NCBI GenBank assembly: GCA_003550325.1
Contig: QKWP01000076.1
Coordinates: 244,894-308,893 of the forward strand
Origin: Gigaspora rosea
Taxonomy: Eukaryota > Glomeromycota > Glomeromycetes > Diversisporales > Gigasporaceae
Direction of reading: 5' to 3'
Length of the DNA: 64,000 nt
A program made the translations under genes and the position numbers. Below are positions 22,700 to 33,989 of this stretch, piece by piece. How positions within the stretch are numbered: the first letter of the stretch is position 1; each line of letters opens with the position of its first letter. Below the pieces are notes generated by a model. The model ran no database searches, was not told where the DNA came from, and saw nothing but the letters and a program-made list of their open reading frames with translations.

Positions 22700-23460
22700 T
22701 ATTATTTTCCTGACACAAACTTTCCCAACAATTCATTTGCCCACCAAACCTTTTTCAGACATATCACTTTCCCGACAGTGCATTTTTTCCAACAGTATTA
22801 GATTCCCAATATATGAGTTTTCTGACATATCACTTTTCTTATATATCTTTTTTCTGACAGTATTATTTTCCCGACAGTATTCTTTTCTCGACAGTATTCT
22901 TTTCCTGACAGAATTCTTTTTCAGATAGTATTCTTTTCCAACAGTATCTTTCCTGACAGTACCTTTTCCCAACAGTATCTTTTTCTGATAGTATCTTTTC
23001 CCGACAGTATCCTTTTTCCAGATGCATGAAAATTATGCAATTTAAAAATTTTGATCCTATATCAACCTATAACATGAAAAAGTACAATATTAACACTCAC
23101 TCTAACCCTAACTATTACTAAAATGTTTGGGCAAAAATAATTAATTTATGTATGTAACCAGTTTTAAAATACTGATAGAACAGAGTACTGTCAGAAAAGG
23201 GTACTGTCAGAAAAGGTTACTGTCAGGATGGTTACTATCGGGAAAGAATACTGTCAGAAAAAGAATACTGTCGAGAAAAGAATACTGTCAGGAGAATAAT
23301 ACTATCGGGAAAAAGATATTTAAGAAAAGTGATATGTCAGGAAACTAATATGTCAGGAATCTAATACTGTCAGGAAAAATGCACTGTCGGGAAAGTGATA
23401 TGTCCGAAAAGGTTTGGCGGGCAAATGAATTGTCGGGAAAGTTTGTGTTAGAAAAATAAT
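22700..23460. mobile_element. Foldback element whose arms are tandem TTTTCCCGACAGTATTC motifs
   Basis: Left arm (about 22700-23025) and right arm (about 23165-23460) are inverted copies, about 330 bp each. Each arm consists of roughly twenty variants of a 14-18 base motif around CCCGACAGTAT and TTTTCCTGACA. The outer borders share TTTGCCC(A/G)CCAAACC. The centre (23040-23160) is unique and contains CTCTAACCCTAAC. Spurious Lys/Arg-rich frames arise on both strands. No target duplication is clear. Arms built of tandem repeats recall foldback (FB/Galileo-type) elements; any mobility is inference. Confidence 0.65.
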
Positions 23461-23464
23461 TGGA

Positions 23465-24165
23465 ACCAAAATAAACTACTCTATAGCATCTAATAAATAT
23501 ATGCAAAAATAAAAAGAATATAAAGTAAATTCAGGTATTTCTATAGTTAGAAATAACCAAAATTTTGCTTTTTATTTCTACTATTGCATATATGTACATA
23601 CCTATAAAAATTATCTTTAAAACTAAAAAAATATTTATCTGCTTTACCCTTCTATCTGAAAAAGATTTATTTGGCCCACTATTCTAGCTATAAAAGTTTT
23701 ATTTTCTTATCTATCTACTTATTGTCTACCAACTAACTACCTACCCATGAATATACTAAAAAAACTAACAAAAAATAAATAAAAATAAATAAATAAAATA
23801 AATAAAAAGAATAAATATAAAAAAATAATTTTACTAAATCACACTACTAGTGTTCAACACTAGAATATGGTACAATATAAAATCAAAAAAAAAACCAAAA
23901 AAATAAATCAAAATTAAATTTAATAAAGATTAAGTTAGAGGGTTAGAGTAAGTATAGTATATAGTAAAATTTCAAAAAGAATTTTTTTTTAAAAAAAAAG
24001 GTAGTTTCATAGATAAAATTTTGAGTCAGAAGGTATTTTTAAAAAAAAATAGCAAATTAACAAAAATCTTATATTTCATCTGATCTTTATATTATACTGC
24101 CCCATAACAAATTGCAGCATGAAATGATACTGCAATATATGGAAAAGGTTGGATATGGAACTACA
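23465..24165. other. Intergenic, low complexity
   Basis: AAATAAATAAA tracts lie near 23775-23830, and a palindromic T/A run at 23981-23998. No gene is seen. Confidence 0.35.
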
Positions 24166-24169
24166 TAAA

Positions 24170-24313
24170 CCTGCACGTAAATTTATATGAGACAATGTAT
24201 GAAAAAGCACGCTTACAGCACGTAATAGGGCGCAGATTTTGTGCAATAGTGCACGTACTAATGTGCAATTTTCTGTATTTTCATGCATTGTCTCGTGCAT
24301 ATTTACATGCAGG
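24170..24313. repeat. Foldback MITE, CCTGCACGTAAATTTA ends
   Basis: The left arm CCTGCACGTAAATTTATATG and GAGACAATGTATGAAAAAGC pair with the right arm around TTTCATGCATTGTCTCGTGC and ATATTTACATGCAGG. The arms are about 45 bp with several mismatches. The centre has GTGCACGTACTAATGTGCA. Frames on both strands across it are by-products. Confidence 0.55.
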
Positions 24314-24384
24314 TAAACATATAATAGCATATATCCACACTTATACATATAATAATATATATCCGTATATACATTTATATATAT

Positions 24385-24500
24385 TATTTTATTAACTAAA
24401 ATTTTATAATTTTATTAACTAAATTTTATAATTTTTATTAACTAAAATTTATATTTTATTAATTAACTTTTATTAGTTTATTAATTAAATTTTATAATAC
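24385..24500. repeat. Short tandem repeat TTTTATTAACTAAATTTTATAA
   Basis: About four copies of a roughly 28-base unit (ATTTTATTAACTAAA then ATTTTATAA) with single-base length changes. Confidence 0.6.
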
Positions 24501-24509
24501 AAATACTTT

Positions 24510-25005
24510 AATTTAATAATTTTCATACCAAATAAGAAAATATTTCTAATCACTAAATCTACTAACCCAGCAACTAATAATACTGAAAAAAACAAAGTAA
24601 AGCAATAGTACCAAATGGAAAAAAATCGAAATGACTATTCTAGAAATAATTCCAATAGTGACAACCTCAATTACGCTAACTCCAATGATAGTAACTCAAG
24701 AGAAATACTAAAATGCAAAAATATACAGAAAATAAATAAAAAATAAAAGAAAAAAATAATAGTAATAAAAAAACAAAGCTGCATTACCTCCAAAAATGAT
24801 GAAAAAACATATATCAAAAACAATAATAATTCCAAAAGAGCAACTTTCAAAGCAATAACTCCAAAAGATGGTTTCAAAAACAATGACACTAACTAAAAAA
24901 AATTATATAAAAATAAGTGAGTTGTAAAAAAAAATTATAAAACAATAAAAGAAAATAATAAAAATTGTAAGTGTAAAAAAAAACAATCAATCAAATATTT
25001 ATTTA
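24510..25005. other. Intergenic; AATAATTCCAA(T/A)AG-rich patch
   Basis: From 24640 to 24890, words such as AATAATTCCAATAGTGACAA, AATAATTCCAAAAGAGCAAC and AATAACTCCAAAAGATGG recur. This is a loose repeat of 70-180 base spacing rather than a supported gene. Confidence 0.3.
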
Positions 25006-25009
25006 CTTA

Positions 25010-25520
25010 CAAATTGAATGTAATTTTTGCGCATCAATGCACGGAAATTATTATTGTTAAATGCAATAAAAAAACAAAAAAACAAAAATGTAATTTTTAT
25101 TTACTCACAAAATAAATGTTTTTGTACGCATCATTGCACAGAAATTATAATCATTAAGAATCTTAACGATCATCATGTTAATGCACAGAATTATGATCTT
25201 CATCACGTTAGATATAAGGATCTTAATGAATCTTAACGATTGTAACGATCATCACTGAAATTATGATCGTTAAGGAGTCTTAATGTTTGTCGACAATACA
25301 CTGAAATTATAATCGTTAAGAATCTTAATGATTATGCATGTCAGAGTGCGAAAATTATAATTATGATCATTAAGAATCTTAATGATTGTGCACGTCAGTG
25401 TACCAAAATTATGATTATTAAGAACCTTTAATAATTGTGCACATCAGTGCATAAAAATTATGATCGTTAAGAACCTTAATGATTGTGCACATAATTATGT
25501 GATCATTAAGATTAATGCAC
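25010..25520. repeat. Minisatellite, about 55-bp unit with near-palindromic core
   Basis: About eight diverged units carry GAAATTATGATC, a core GTTAAGAATCTTAA(C/T)G and GTGCACATCAGTGCA. The core is a near-perfect inverted repeat, so each unit could fold. The frame 25027-25236 is a by-product. Confidence 0.75.
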
Positions 25521-25738
25521 ATTAATATATGGATATAATACTGTATTAAATTTTGTGGATGATCAGTTTCCATGCAGTTTCCGTGCAGTGATTATAAAAC
25601 CCGTGCTTACCTACATACAATTTCGTATTTATACATACATTTTTGTGTATCGAGTTTTTATAGAGCTGTATTTAAAAAAATTTGATTGGTAAAATTGTTA
25701 AACTCTAGTAGTATGATTTAGTAAACTGAAAAAAAACA

Positions 25739-25898
25739 TAAGAGCGCTAATATTTATTACCTACTATCCATTTACTATAGAGGCTTACCCTATCCCAGGT
25801 AATATTTTTATCAAATTTAATTGGCTAAAATTTTTATATGAGGTAAGATTTGGCTTGACCCACTCTCTAAAATATACTTAAAAATGTTAGCGCCCTAA
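25739..25898. repeat. Small foldback, TAAGAGCGCTAATATTT ends
   Basis: The left TAAGAGCGCTAATATTT and the complement of the right end (TTAGGGCGCTAACATTT) match at 14 of 17 positions. The interior pairs GCTTACCCTATCCCAGG loosely with ATGAGGTAAGATTTGGC. Confidence 0.4.
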
Positions 25899-25904
25899 CT
25901 TTAA

Positions 25905-26090
25905 AAAAAATTAAATAAAAATAAAATAAAAAAAGCAAAAAAAGTTATATAAAAATAAAATAAAAATAAAATAAAAATAAACAAAAAAATAAAAAAAGAA
26001 GAATTAAACAAAAAAAAACTTAAAATAAAAAAACAAATAAAATAAAAAAAATAAATAAAAATAAATAAAACTAAACAAAAAATTAAGAGT
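25905..26090. repeat. Low-complexity AAATAAAA tract
   Basis: Simple A-rich sequence (AAAATAAAATAAAAATAAA). It resembles the longer tract at 27315-27870 on the far side of the foldback structure. Confidence 0.8.
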
Positions 26091-26093
26091 AGA

Positions 26094-26572
26094 GGGTATG
26101 TAGATCATTTCTATTAGTAAATGAGTGACAAAAAATATTTTTAATGCGAATTTAAATGTTGCTACATATAAAAATTGATTTTTTACTATATAAATTGATT
26201 TTTTGTACTAAGTAAGTTGTTTGTAATAAGAAATTACACATATCCTAAAAATTTTATTAATTTTGAATGGAATTTGATAAAGTTTTCATAGTATCAACTT
26301 TTGTGGGACGGGGTCTATTCTGCGGGGGCAATCACAAATTGGCAATCAAATCACGTGCAAACAATAAGTAAAATTGAGTCGCGAAGATAAAAACAACTAT
26401 AACTTATGTTTTACCAGGCCAATTTTAATAATTCGACTATCGTTAGAATCAGAAAAACTTTCTCTACAAGTTTATTTAAAAATTTAATATAGTTACTTAA
26501 TAAAAATTTTCTTTATTATTAAAAATAAAATTTTTAGTAACACGTTTATTAATAGAAATGATCTACATACCC
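26094..26572. mobile_element. Nested element with 23-bp perfect inverted ends
   Basis: The ends are GGGTATGTAGATCATTTCTA (plus TTA) and its exact complement. The interior has no frame. It shares its first ten bases with the outer foldback, suggesting insertion into or derivation from a relative. Confidence 0.6.
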
Positions 26573-26799
26573 AGGACCTGAATAATCTATATGAGGTCAT
26601 AGTTGAAAAATAGCTAATGGAGGGCCGTTTTTTAAAAAAGGTTATATTTGAAAAGTAGGTATTGGAGAAAAAGGTTATATTTGAAAACGGGTAATAGGTA
26701 AAATGAGTATATTTGAAAGAATGGTAATATGGTAATTTTTATAAATGCTATATTTGAAATGTGCTAATGAAAAATTGGGCTATAATAGTAACCTGGCAG

Positions 26800-26930
26800 G
26801 TAAAAAGGAGAGAAGGGAAAGGAAGAAAGGGGTAAAAGGGAGAGAGAAGTAAAAGGGAAAGGGGGTAAAAGAGAAAGAGGGATAAAAGGGAGAGGGGGTA
26901 AAAGGGGGGTAAAGGGAGGGGGTAAAAATT
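26800..26930. repeat. Polypurine minisatellite GGGGTAAAAGGGAGAG
   Basis: About ten variants of a GGGTAAAAGGGAGAG unit with almost no pyrimidine except T of GTAAAA. It abuts a poly-T run that enters the assembly gap. A matching polypyrimidine tract lies at 39985-40110. Confidence 0.8.
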
Positions 26931-26941
26931 GTTCAAAACGG

Positions 26942-26975
<34 letters not shown>

Positions 26976-27141
26976 NNNNNNNNNNNNNNNNNNNNNNNNN
27001 NNNNNNNNNNNNNNNNNNNNNNNNNNNNNNNNNNNNNNNNNNNNNNNNNNNNNNNNNNNNNNNNNNNNNNNNNNNNNNNNNNNNNNNNNNNNNNNNNNNN
27101 NNNNNNNNNNNNNNNNNNNNNNNNNNNNNNNNNNNNNNNNN
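26976..27141. other. Assembly gap (166 N)
   Basis: The N run is flanked by T33 on the left and T12 on the right, so the join was made at a homopolymer and the true length is unknown. Confidence 0.99.
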
Positions 27142-27314
27142 TTTTTTTTTTTTAGAGAACGTTGTATTTCAAAAAAAGGTAAAAGTTCTATCTAATATTT
27201 GAAATATAACTTAGCTTATATTACCAAACCAAAACTGCTAACCAAAAAATTTTTTACTATGATGCTCAAATATAACCTCATATAGATTATTTGGGGTCCT
27301 ACATACCCTCTATC

Positions 27315-27870
27315 CTTAAATAAACAAAAAAAGGAAAAAATTTTAAAAAATAAATAAAAAATAAATAAAACAAACCAAAAAATTAAATAAAGCAAAAAAG
27401 AAAAAATTATAAAACAAAGCAAAAAATTAAATAAAACAAAAAAATATTTTAAAAAAAGATTAAAAAAAATAAAAAATAAATTAAATGAAAAAAATTATAT
27501 AAAAAAAAATAAATAATAAAAAAATTAAACAAAAAATAAAAAACAAATAAAATAAAAAAATAAATAAAAATAAATAAAATAAAACAAAAAATTAAATAAA
27601 CAAAAAGAAAAAATTTTAAAAAATAAATAAAAAATAAATAAAAACAACAAAAAATTAAATAAAAAAAAAAAGAAAAAATTATAAAACAAAACAAAAAATT
27701 AAATAAAACAAAAAAAAATTTAAAAAAAAATTAAAAAAAAAATAAAAAATAAATTAAATGAAAAAAATTATAAAAAAAATAAAAATAAAAAAAATTAAAC
27801 AAAAAAATTAAATAAAGTAAAAAAAAATAAAAATATAATTTAAGAAAAAATAAAAAGTAAAAAAATTTTT
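27315..27870. repeat. Low-complexity A-rich tract
   Basis: Over 500 bases of AAATAAA, AAACAAAAAATTAAATAAA and similar words. A loose higher-order unit (AAAAGAAAAAATTATAAAAC ... ATTAAATAAAACAAA) repeats at least three times. The Phe-rich minus-strand frames here are artefacts. Confidence 0.8.
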
Positions 27871-27999
27871 TTTTTTGGAATTAAGGTAAGGTCCTGCTTT
27901 TATTTTTATTAATAATTTAACTAGCTGCCTCTGCGAGGCTAGCTATACTTTATACAAATTGGTTTAATAAAATTTAATAAACTATATGCAAGAATTGAA

Positions 28000-30860
28000 G
28001 CTCAGACTATTTTATCTGCGATCTAAACCTACTAGAGTGGTCAACACTTACCTAGATTTGTATAGTTAAAATATAGTTAGTAGAAGTGCTAAATTTGGCT
28101 TTAAAAATAGACCATATATTTATTTTTCCAATTGCTTGTCCAATTGGTGGACATGTATTAGAGAGAGTATATAATTTATCTAGTTGGCTACAAATACAAA
28201 TAGGTATAATTTTTGTATTTATATGATTTAGAGTAATAGTTATTAGTTTGTCTATTGTTAGTATAAGGATTGTGAGTAAGTATATTTTGATTTTTTTTCT
28301 AAGTAGAAAAATTGCAACAGTAGGATATCCAGATTTGATCATAGATTTGTTTATTAATATCTAGCAAGATTTGAATAATTGTAGTAGATGCATTTTATAA
28401 AGAATATTGAAGCTTTGAATAGATTGGATTATAGGTATTGGTATAAGTCCTTTGAGTATTGTTTCTATATAATATAGATCAGATAAAGGTTAAAAAGTGC
28501 TAAAGGCCTGATGGTTAGCAAGCCTATATTCCAATTCTTGTAGTTCAAGATTTGATAGTTCAAGTTTGGACTTTTGTAGTATATTATGAATAGTATTTTG
28601 AATAATATTGTGAATTAGGAAAGAATTATTGCAGATAAGCCAATGAAAGTAGGAATCAGGTTGATTACACTGAAAGCAGTAAGAGTTAGTGTAAAGGTAT
28701 GGAAAAATTTTGTAGTAGTAGAGATATGAGGGTAGTTCATTAAGAAGCATTTTGTATTTAAAAGCTTTTAAATAGTTAAGTCTGAAATTAGTGATATTAT
28801 GTATGGGTTTCTGGTTATGATTAAAGTATTTCCATATAGAATTCTAGTCAATTAAATGAGTAAAGCCTGACCATTCACTATTGCATTTTTGTGAGGACTA
28901 CACAGCAATAATATGGGCTTTACAAATATCCTTAACAAGATATCTAGTTGGATGTTCTATAGGAAAGTCATTCCACTGCAATATTTGGTGCTGGTTATAA
29001 GTGTTATTATAATTGAGCTGTAGAGTTGATAATAAAGTATAGTAGTTCTTGGCTAGTGAATCTGCTATATTGTTAAATAAGTTATCAGAATGTGCTTGAA
29101 CTTTAGTAAAATTAAGTTGAATATTAAAGGGATTTGACTATATTAAGAAGAGTTTGCTATATAGGCCAGTAGTTGGATTTAGATTGTTTTGTAGATGCAT
29201 AGTTTAGAGTAATTAGAGTTTGATATTTTGATATAATTGATTGAGAGTCGTGAAGGTATAGACTTGAGAATTGCATGATACTGTAGTGATTGCTAATAAA
29301 ATAGATATTAGTTCTGCTTTATAAGAAGATGGCCATAGTTTAATTGATGCTAAAAATTGAGTAAAACTTGGTTATTCAGAATTTGAACCCAACCTATGCC
29401 TATTGAGCAGCGATCAGTGCCAATATCTGTAACTGAGCCATCAGTATAAAATGTAAGGAGGACTGTATAGCATTATTAAGAGCAATTTGTTGAAGAGTAG
29501 TAGTTGTCTGATTTGGATGAAATATATTAAATACTATTTCATTATTAATATTGATTAAAGGTAGTTGAGGTATAGTTAATGGGTATTTAACAGCTGTAGA
29601 GCAAATTAAATCTATAAAATTTGCATATAGATTAATATGATATGGTAAGGAATATCGACCAAGAAATTGTATAAAGAGTATCATTAGAACTTCAATAGTA
29701 CAAGTATGTTGGATCCTTTTAAAGTTTAAATGACAATTTGAATAGCATTCAAATTGTATTTCTGGAGATGGGTAAAATAGAGTATGGCTAGTATTAAAGC
29801 TAATTTTCCAATAACTAATAGGCTATTTTGTTGTCCAAATATTTTCTAATTTTTCCAATAATGATATTGTTATCTTGGTATGTAAGAAGCTGGTTTGAGC
29901 TTTTTAGAAAGATAATCTATATTGTAAGCAAAGGGATTAATACCAGGAGGCTAGTAATGTGGTAGTAGAGTATGGTAAAGCCCATGGGAAGTAACCTTAT
30001 CTTCAAGGTATGAGAACCATAATGGTTGTCTACCTTTTGGAATTTGGTAAAATCTTGGTGATAGGTCTTGCTAGCAGATTAAAGTGCTATTATTAGCAGT
30101 ACAAAGCTGTTCAAGATATAGAATTTTGTGATGTTAAGCTGCTTTTTGAATTGAATATATTGTGGGTGTTGAATAAGGATAGGTTCATTTTGTTGATGTG
30201 CATTACTAATAGTTTTTGGCTATATAATTTCTTGATTAGCAGTTATTTGCATATTAAGATGAGTAAGGAGTTGAATAATTTTGAAGTTTGTAGTATATTT
30301 ATTGGGTCCATCAATAATAGGCTGAGAATGTTGCAGTATATTTGTGTTGACCAGAGTAGAGGTCTGACTCAATGAATACTATTCACTGAATATTCACTGA
30401 ATATTCGAATATTCGAATATTTAATTTTTCACTGAATGAATATTCGAATATTTAAAATTTTACTGAATATATTCATTGAATATTCATTGAATATATATAT
30501 ATATATCTATATATAATTTTATAATTTTATTTTATTTTTTAATAATTTATTTGCAATTTTATTGGCTAATTTAAGTGAGATATTATATAATTTTTTAAAA
30601 TTGATTATATATTTAATATTCAATGAATATTCAGTGAATATTCATAGAATATTTTCAAAATTTTTGAACGAATATTCGAATAAAAAAATATTGAACGAAT
30701 GAATATTTAGATGCTTATTTTTTGAACGAGTCAGACCTCTAGACCAGAGATTGTTTTGCAATTGTTGTAGTCTAATGTGTGTAGTTGTTCCTAAAACTGA
30801 GGAGGGTATAAATGTACTAAAATTTATAGTGATCAAGTACTGTACATACATACAAAAATT
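28000..30860 (-). mobile_element. LINE (non-LTR retrotransposon) 3'-part relic with RNase H
   Basis: Minus-strand conceptual pieces fit the 3' half of a fungal LINE. Near 30830-30750 is VLGTTTHIRLQQLQNNLW, typical of the region after the reverse transcriptase. At 29470-29400 FYTDGSVTDIGTD is the RNase H first motif, followed in a shifted frame by SSYKAELISILLA with the RNase H Glu (about 29330-29290). At 28700-28640 CFQCNQPDSYFHWLIC is a LINE-type C-terminal CxxC...HxxxC finger. Many frame changes and stops separate the pieces, so it is old and dead. A hAT MITE interrupts it at 30357-30741. No reverse transcriptase catalytic block is seen. Confidence 0.6.
30357..30741. mobile_element. hAT-type MITE, TAGAGGTCTGACTC ends
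   Basis: The ends TAGAGGTCTGACTC and GAGTCAGACCTCTA are exact complements. The perfect 8-bp duplication is GACCAGAG (30349-30356, 30742-30749). Both subterminal regions are runs of GAATATTCGAATATTC and TCACTGAATATTC words. It is inserted in the LINE relic. Confidence 0.85.
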
Positions 30861-30864
30861 TATA

Positions 30865-31605
30865 ACTAGGTTATTTATATACAAAAATCTATAAATAACT
30901 TATAAGAAATTTGTAATTGAGCTTATAATTTTTGATTAAATAGTTAATAATTATCTAAATTATATAAATGATTGGCCCAAATTTATTTAATCTTATCACT
31001 CATATAAAATAATTACTGAAATTAGTTTCTTTCACCCATATAGTACACAATATTCTTGGTGTATTATTTTATGCAAGAAATTAAAAGGTCTAGATTCCCA
31101 CTTTATTAATAATAACAATTTATAAAATTTATTTCAATATACAGTTTGTACATTATCTCTATATATACGTATATATGTGGAATAAGAAATAAATAAAAGA
31201 TAATATGTGCATAATATTTTTATATAAGTACACCAAATACTAATTAGAAATTGGCCCACTTATGATAAAGCAAGCCAGATATTTTGTTAATGCAGGTAGG
31301 TAATATGCTAATGCAGGCCAGATAAGTTTATATTAAAAATCTCATACAGAACACATGTGGATCCCATGCATTGCCCATCACTAGCTACGAGATATTTCAA
31401 AAAATTTTTGTACAGGCACATAAGAATTCAGAAATTTTTTTTTGAAAAAAAGATTTTTTTAAAATTTTACTATATAACCACAGAACCCCTGATTATATGT
31501 TTAAAACATTTGTAGTACACTCTATATAAATTTTTTGAAATGTTCATCATACTATTATACAAATTTTCTTTTTTAATAGCAATTTCACTTGATCTTTAAT
31601 GTACA
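30865..31605. other. Intergenic AT-rich stretch
   Basis: No gene or clear element border is seen. Confidence 0.3.
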
Positions 31606-31609
31606 CTTA

Positions 31610-31872
31610 ATTGATAATCACCTATCAACTGGAGAATGGTGAAATATGGCATGCTTTCATCTAAAAGTTTTTTTCTTACTAAGTTAACAATACATGTCCA
31701 CTAATTGAAAGTTGTAGAGCTTGTTAAGATGCATCTAACCACTGTTAGATGTGTCTTGACGAGCTCTACAACTTTCAATTAGTGTACATGTATCGTTAAC
31801 TTAGTAAGAAAAACTTTTAGATAGAAGCATACCACTTTTCACCATTTTCTAGTTGACAGGCGGATTATCAAT
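31610..31872. mobile_element. ATTGATAATC foldback family, short copy
   Basis: It is almost wholly palindromic: CTAATTGAAAGTTGTAGAGC at the left and GAGCTCTACAACTTTCAATT at the right meet near a TTAGATG centre. The ends ATTGATAATC and GATTATCAAT are flanked by TA (31608-31609, 31873-31874). It is the same family as 32883-33374 and 47848-48707. Confidence 0.8.
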
Positions 31873-31879
31873 TAATTAA

Positions 31880-32643
31880 TAATATCAAAATAGGAATAAT
31901 ATATAGTTACTTATTATCAAAATTTGATTTGTTGTACATAATATAAAAATAAAATACTAGTATGTATATATACTTAATAAAAAGAAAATATGTAGTACAT
32001 ATACATAATCCAATTATTACTTTTATATTTAATATATTTTGCAACACTATCGTTATTTCTGTATTTATACTAACATATAATTCAAGAATTTGAACTGGTT
32101 TTTAAACTTGATATTTCTTAAAAATTACTGTACAAATAAATATTCTAATAGCAATAAAAACTTTTATTTTATTATAAGATTAATTTTATATCAAATATAT
32201 TAGTACAGTAGTGCTATTACTATATAACTTATCTGTTTTTTTTAGCCAAATTATACTTATTTACTAGTTTGTATTTTTTTTTATTTACTAGACATTATTT
32301 CCTAGGATACCAAGAAAGTGTACTTTATTATATTTAACTATTTAATTACAACTATAATCTGCCTTAGTACATGATTTTTATTCTATTTTTATTTTTACTA
32401 CTTATAGGCTGTCTGTACCTCACTTAGTCTATACTCAGTCTTCCTGGATATACTCTTATTTTTACTATGCCCATCTGGCAGTATTATTAGTTTTAGCTTC
32501 TTATGGTCTTTCTGGTTTTTCACTTTATGAACAACCAACAAAAATCTTTTTCGTTACTCTACTCAGTACTAATATTCTGATATCCCTACTCGAAGCAGCC
32601 TTTAGGCCAGTCTCTAGTAGTCCATTTTGGCCCCAATTGCAGT
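31880..32643. other. Intergenic
   Basis: AT-rich, then a more mixed segment at 32400-32640 (CTTCCTGGATATACTC and similar). I cannot assign it to any gene. Confidence 0.3.
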
Positions 32644-32882
32644 TAGGGTTCCGAAGTTTGATCTAGGTTTGATATGAGTTTGATCAAACCCCAAATCAAA
32701 CCAAACTCATACTATAAATTTTATAAAGTTTGAAATCAAATCCAAATTCAAATAAAAAATAATCAAATTCTATCCAAACCCAAATACTATACTAAGTTTG
32801 ATTTGAGTTTAATTTGAAGTTTGCAAACTAGTTTGAGTTTGAATGATATAAATATATTTTTATATTTTAAACAAGTTACTTA

Positions 32883-33374
32883 ATTGATAATTCACCTGTT
32901 AACTAAAGAGTGATCATAGGCGAAATGTACATAAATCTATTTAAAACTTTTTGTTTTACTAAGTTAATAATACTTGTTGACTAATTGAAAGTTGTAGAGC
33001 TCATCAAGACGCATTTAATGGTAGTAAGATAATCCAAATCAGCCCAATAGATGGCAAAATATCGTCAAAAATAATTGGCTAACTATATAAAATCTCTATA
33101 TAAACAATATTTGTTTAAATAAAGATTTATTTTATATAGTTGGCCAATTGTTTTTTGACAATATCTTGCCATCTATTTGGCTGATTTGGATGATCTTACT
33201 ACCATTAGATGTGTCTCAACAAGTTCTAGAACTTTCAGTTAGTCAACAAGTATCATTAACTTAGCAAAAAAGTTTTAAATGGAAGCATGCAACATTTCGC
33301 CTATAGTAATTTTTCATGTGATCTGTGTCACATTAAACTATGATCACTCTCTATTTGACTGGTGAATTATCAAT
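32883..33374. mobile_element. ATTGATAATTC foldback family, mid-size copy
   Basis: The ends ATTGATAATTCACCTGTTAA and the complement of the right end match, flanked by TA (32881-32882, 33375-33376). The arms contain CTAATTGAAAGTTGTAGAGC, AGCCCAATAGATGGC and the central TATATAAACAATATTTG. There is no frame. Confidence 0.8.
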
Positions 33375-33584
33375 TAAAATATAAAATATATTTATATTAT
33401 TCAAACTCAAACTAATTTGCAAACTTCAAACTCAAATTCAAACCAAACTCAAATTTAACTAAAAAGTTTGCTTCAAATCAAACTCAAATTTTTTTTTTAT
33501 TATAGTTTGGGTTTGGGTCTTATTTCAATTCAAATCAAACCCAAATTTGACCTAAAGTTTAATTTGATCCGGGTTTGTAGGAAC

Positions 33585-33934
33585 TGTCACGATCAAGATC
33601 ACAATCATCAAGATGATGATTATCAGAGATCACGGCCACAGTCCAAGTCACGTGAACATGTGACTGATGTCGATCAATACCGATCAATCGTACTCGAATC
33701 AGAGCACAAATAGGAAATAAAATGAAGTCATAATAACAATAGTAGCGGTCAGGGATTAATGTGCATAAGAAATGGAATTAGCAAGCAATAGCGTAAGCAT
33801 TCAAAATACATTAGAATAGATATGTAAAAGTAGTATAAATAGAATTCAATGTAAAACTTTGACCCTTAGTCTGTTTAATAAACATATTATCTTTGCAACT
33901 TCTAAATTTCAAAGTTCTTAATTTGCTCGTTACA
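33585..33934 (+). repeat. 5' LTR of the Ty3/gypsy fossil
   Basis: 350 bp, TGTCACGATC to CTCGTTACA (TG...CA). It contains a TATAAATAG box near 33835 and AATAAA near 33879. It is homologous end to end with 38553-38900. Confidence 0.92.
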
Positions 33935-33989
33935 GTTTTAAACAGACTCATTATATTCTGTCTTCTTGTAACGATTATTATCACAAATT

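Larger units (their letters stand above)
26091..27313. mobile_element. Outer foldback with GGGTATGTAGGACC-type arms, contains a gap
   Basis: CTACATACCCAGGACC and ATAATCTATATGAGGTCATA (26563-26602) recur inverted as TATAACCTCATATAGATTAT, TTGGGGTCCTACATACCCTC at 27270-27310. Between them lie rows of (GG)TTATATTTGAAA(A)G units, a purine-rich tract and the gap. The left end also carries GGGTATGTAG at 26094, interrupted by a nested relative. Confidence 0.45.

Noticed and set aside
23090-23115. Telomere-like CTAACCCTAAC words
   Set aside because: Only one or two TTAGGG-type units, in the centre of a foldback, with no tandem run. Not an interstitial telomere.
22662-23348. Lys/Arg-rich repeat proteins on both strands
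   Set aside because: Translations of the tandem GACA motif in the foldback arms. No start context, domain or conservation beyond the DNA repeat.
25027-25236. Short His-rich frame
   Set aside because: Falls in the 55-bp minisatellite and changes frame between units.
25010-25520. Possible CRISPR array
   Set aside because: Units are diverged and contiguous with no unique spacers, there are no cas genes, and the genome is eukaryotic. It is a minisatellite.
27216-27694. Phe/Leu-rich minus-strand frames, membrane-like
   Set aside because: Simple A-rich tract read backwards; low complexity throughout.
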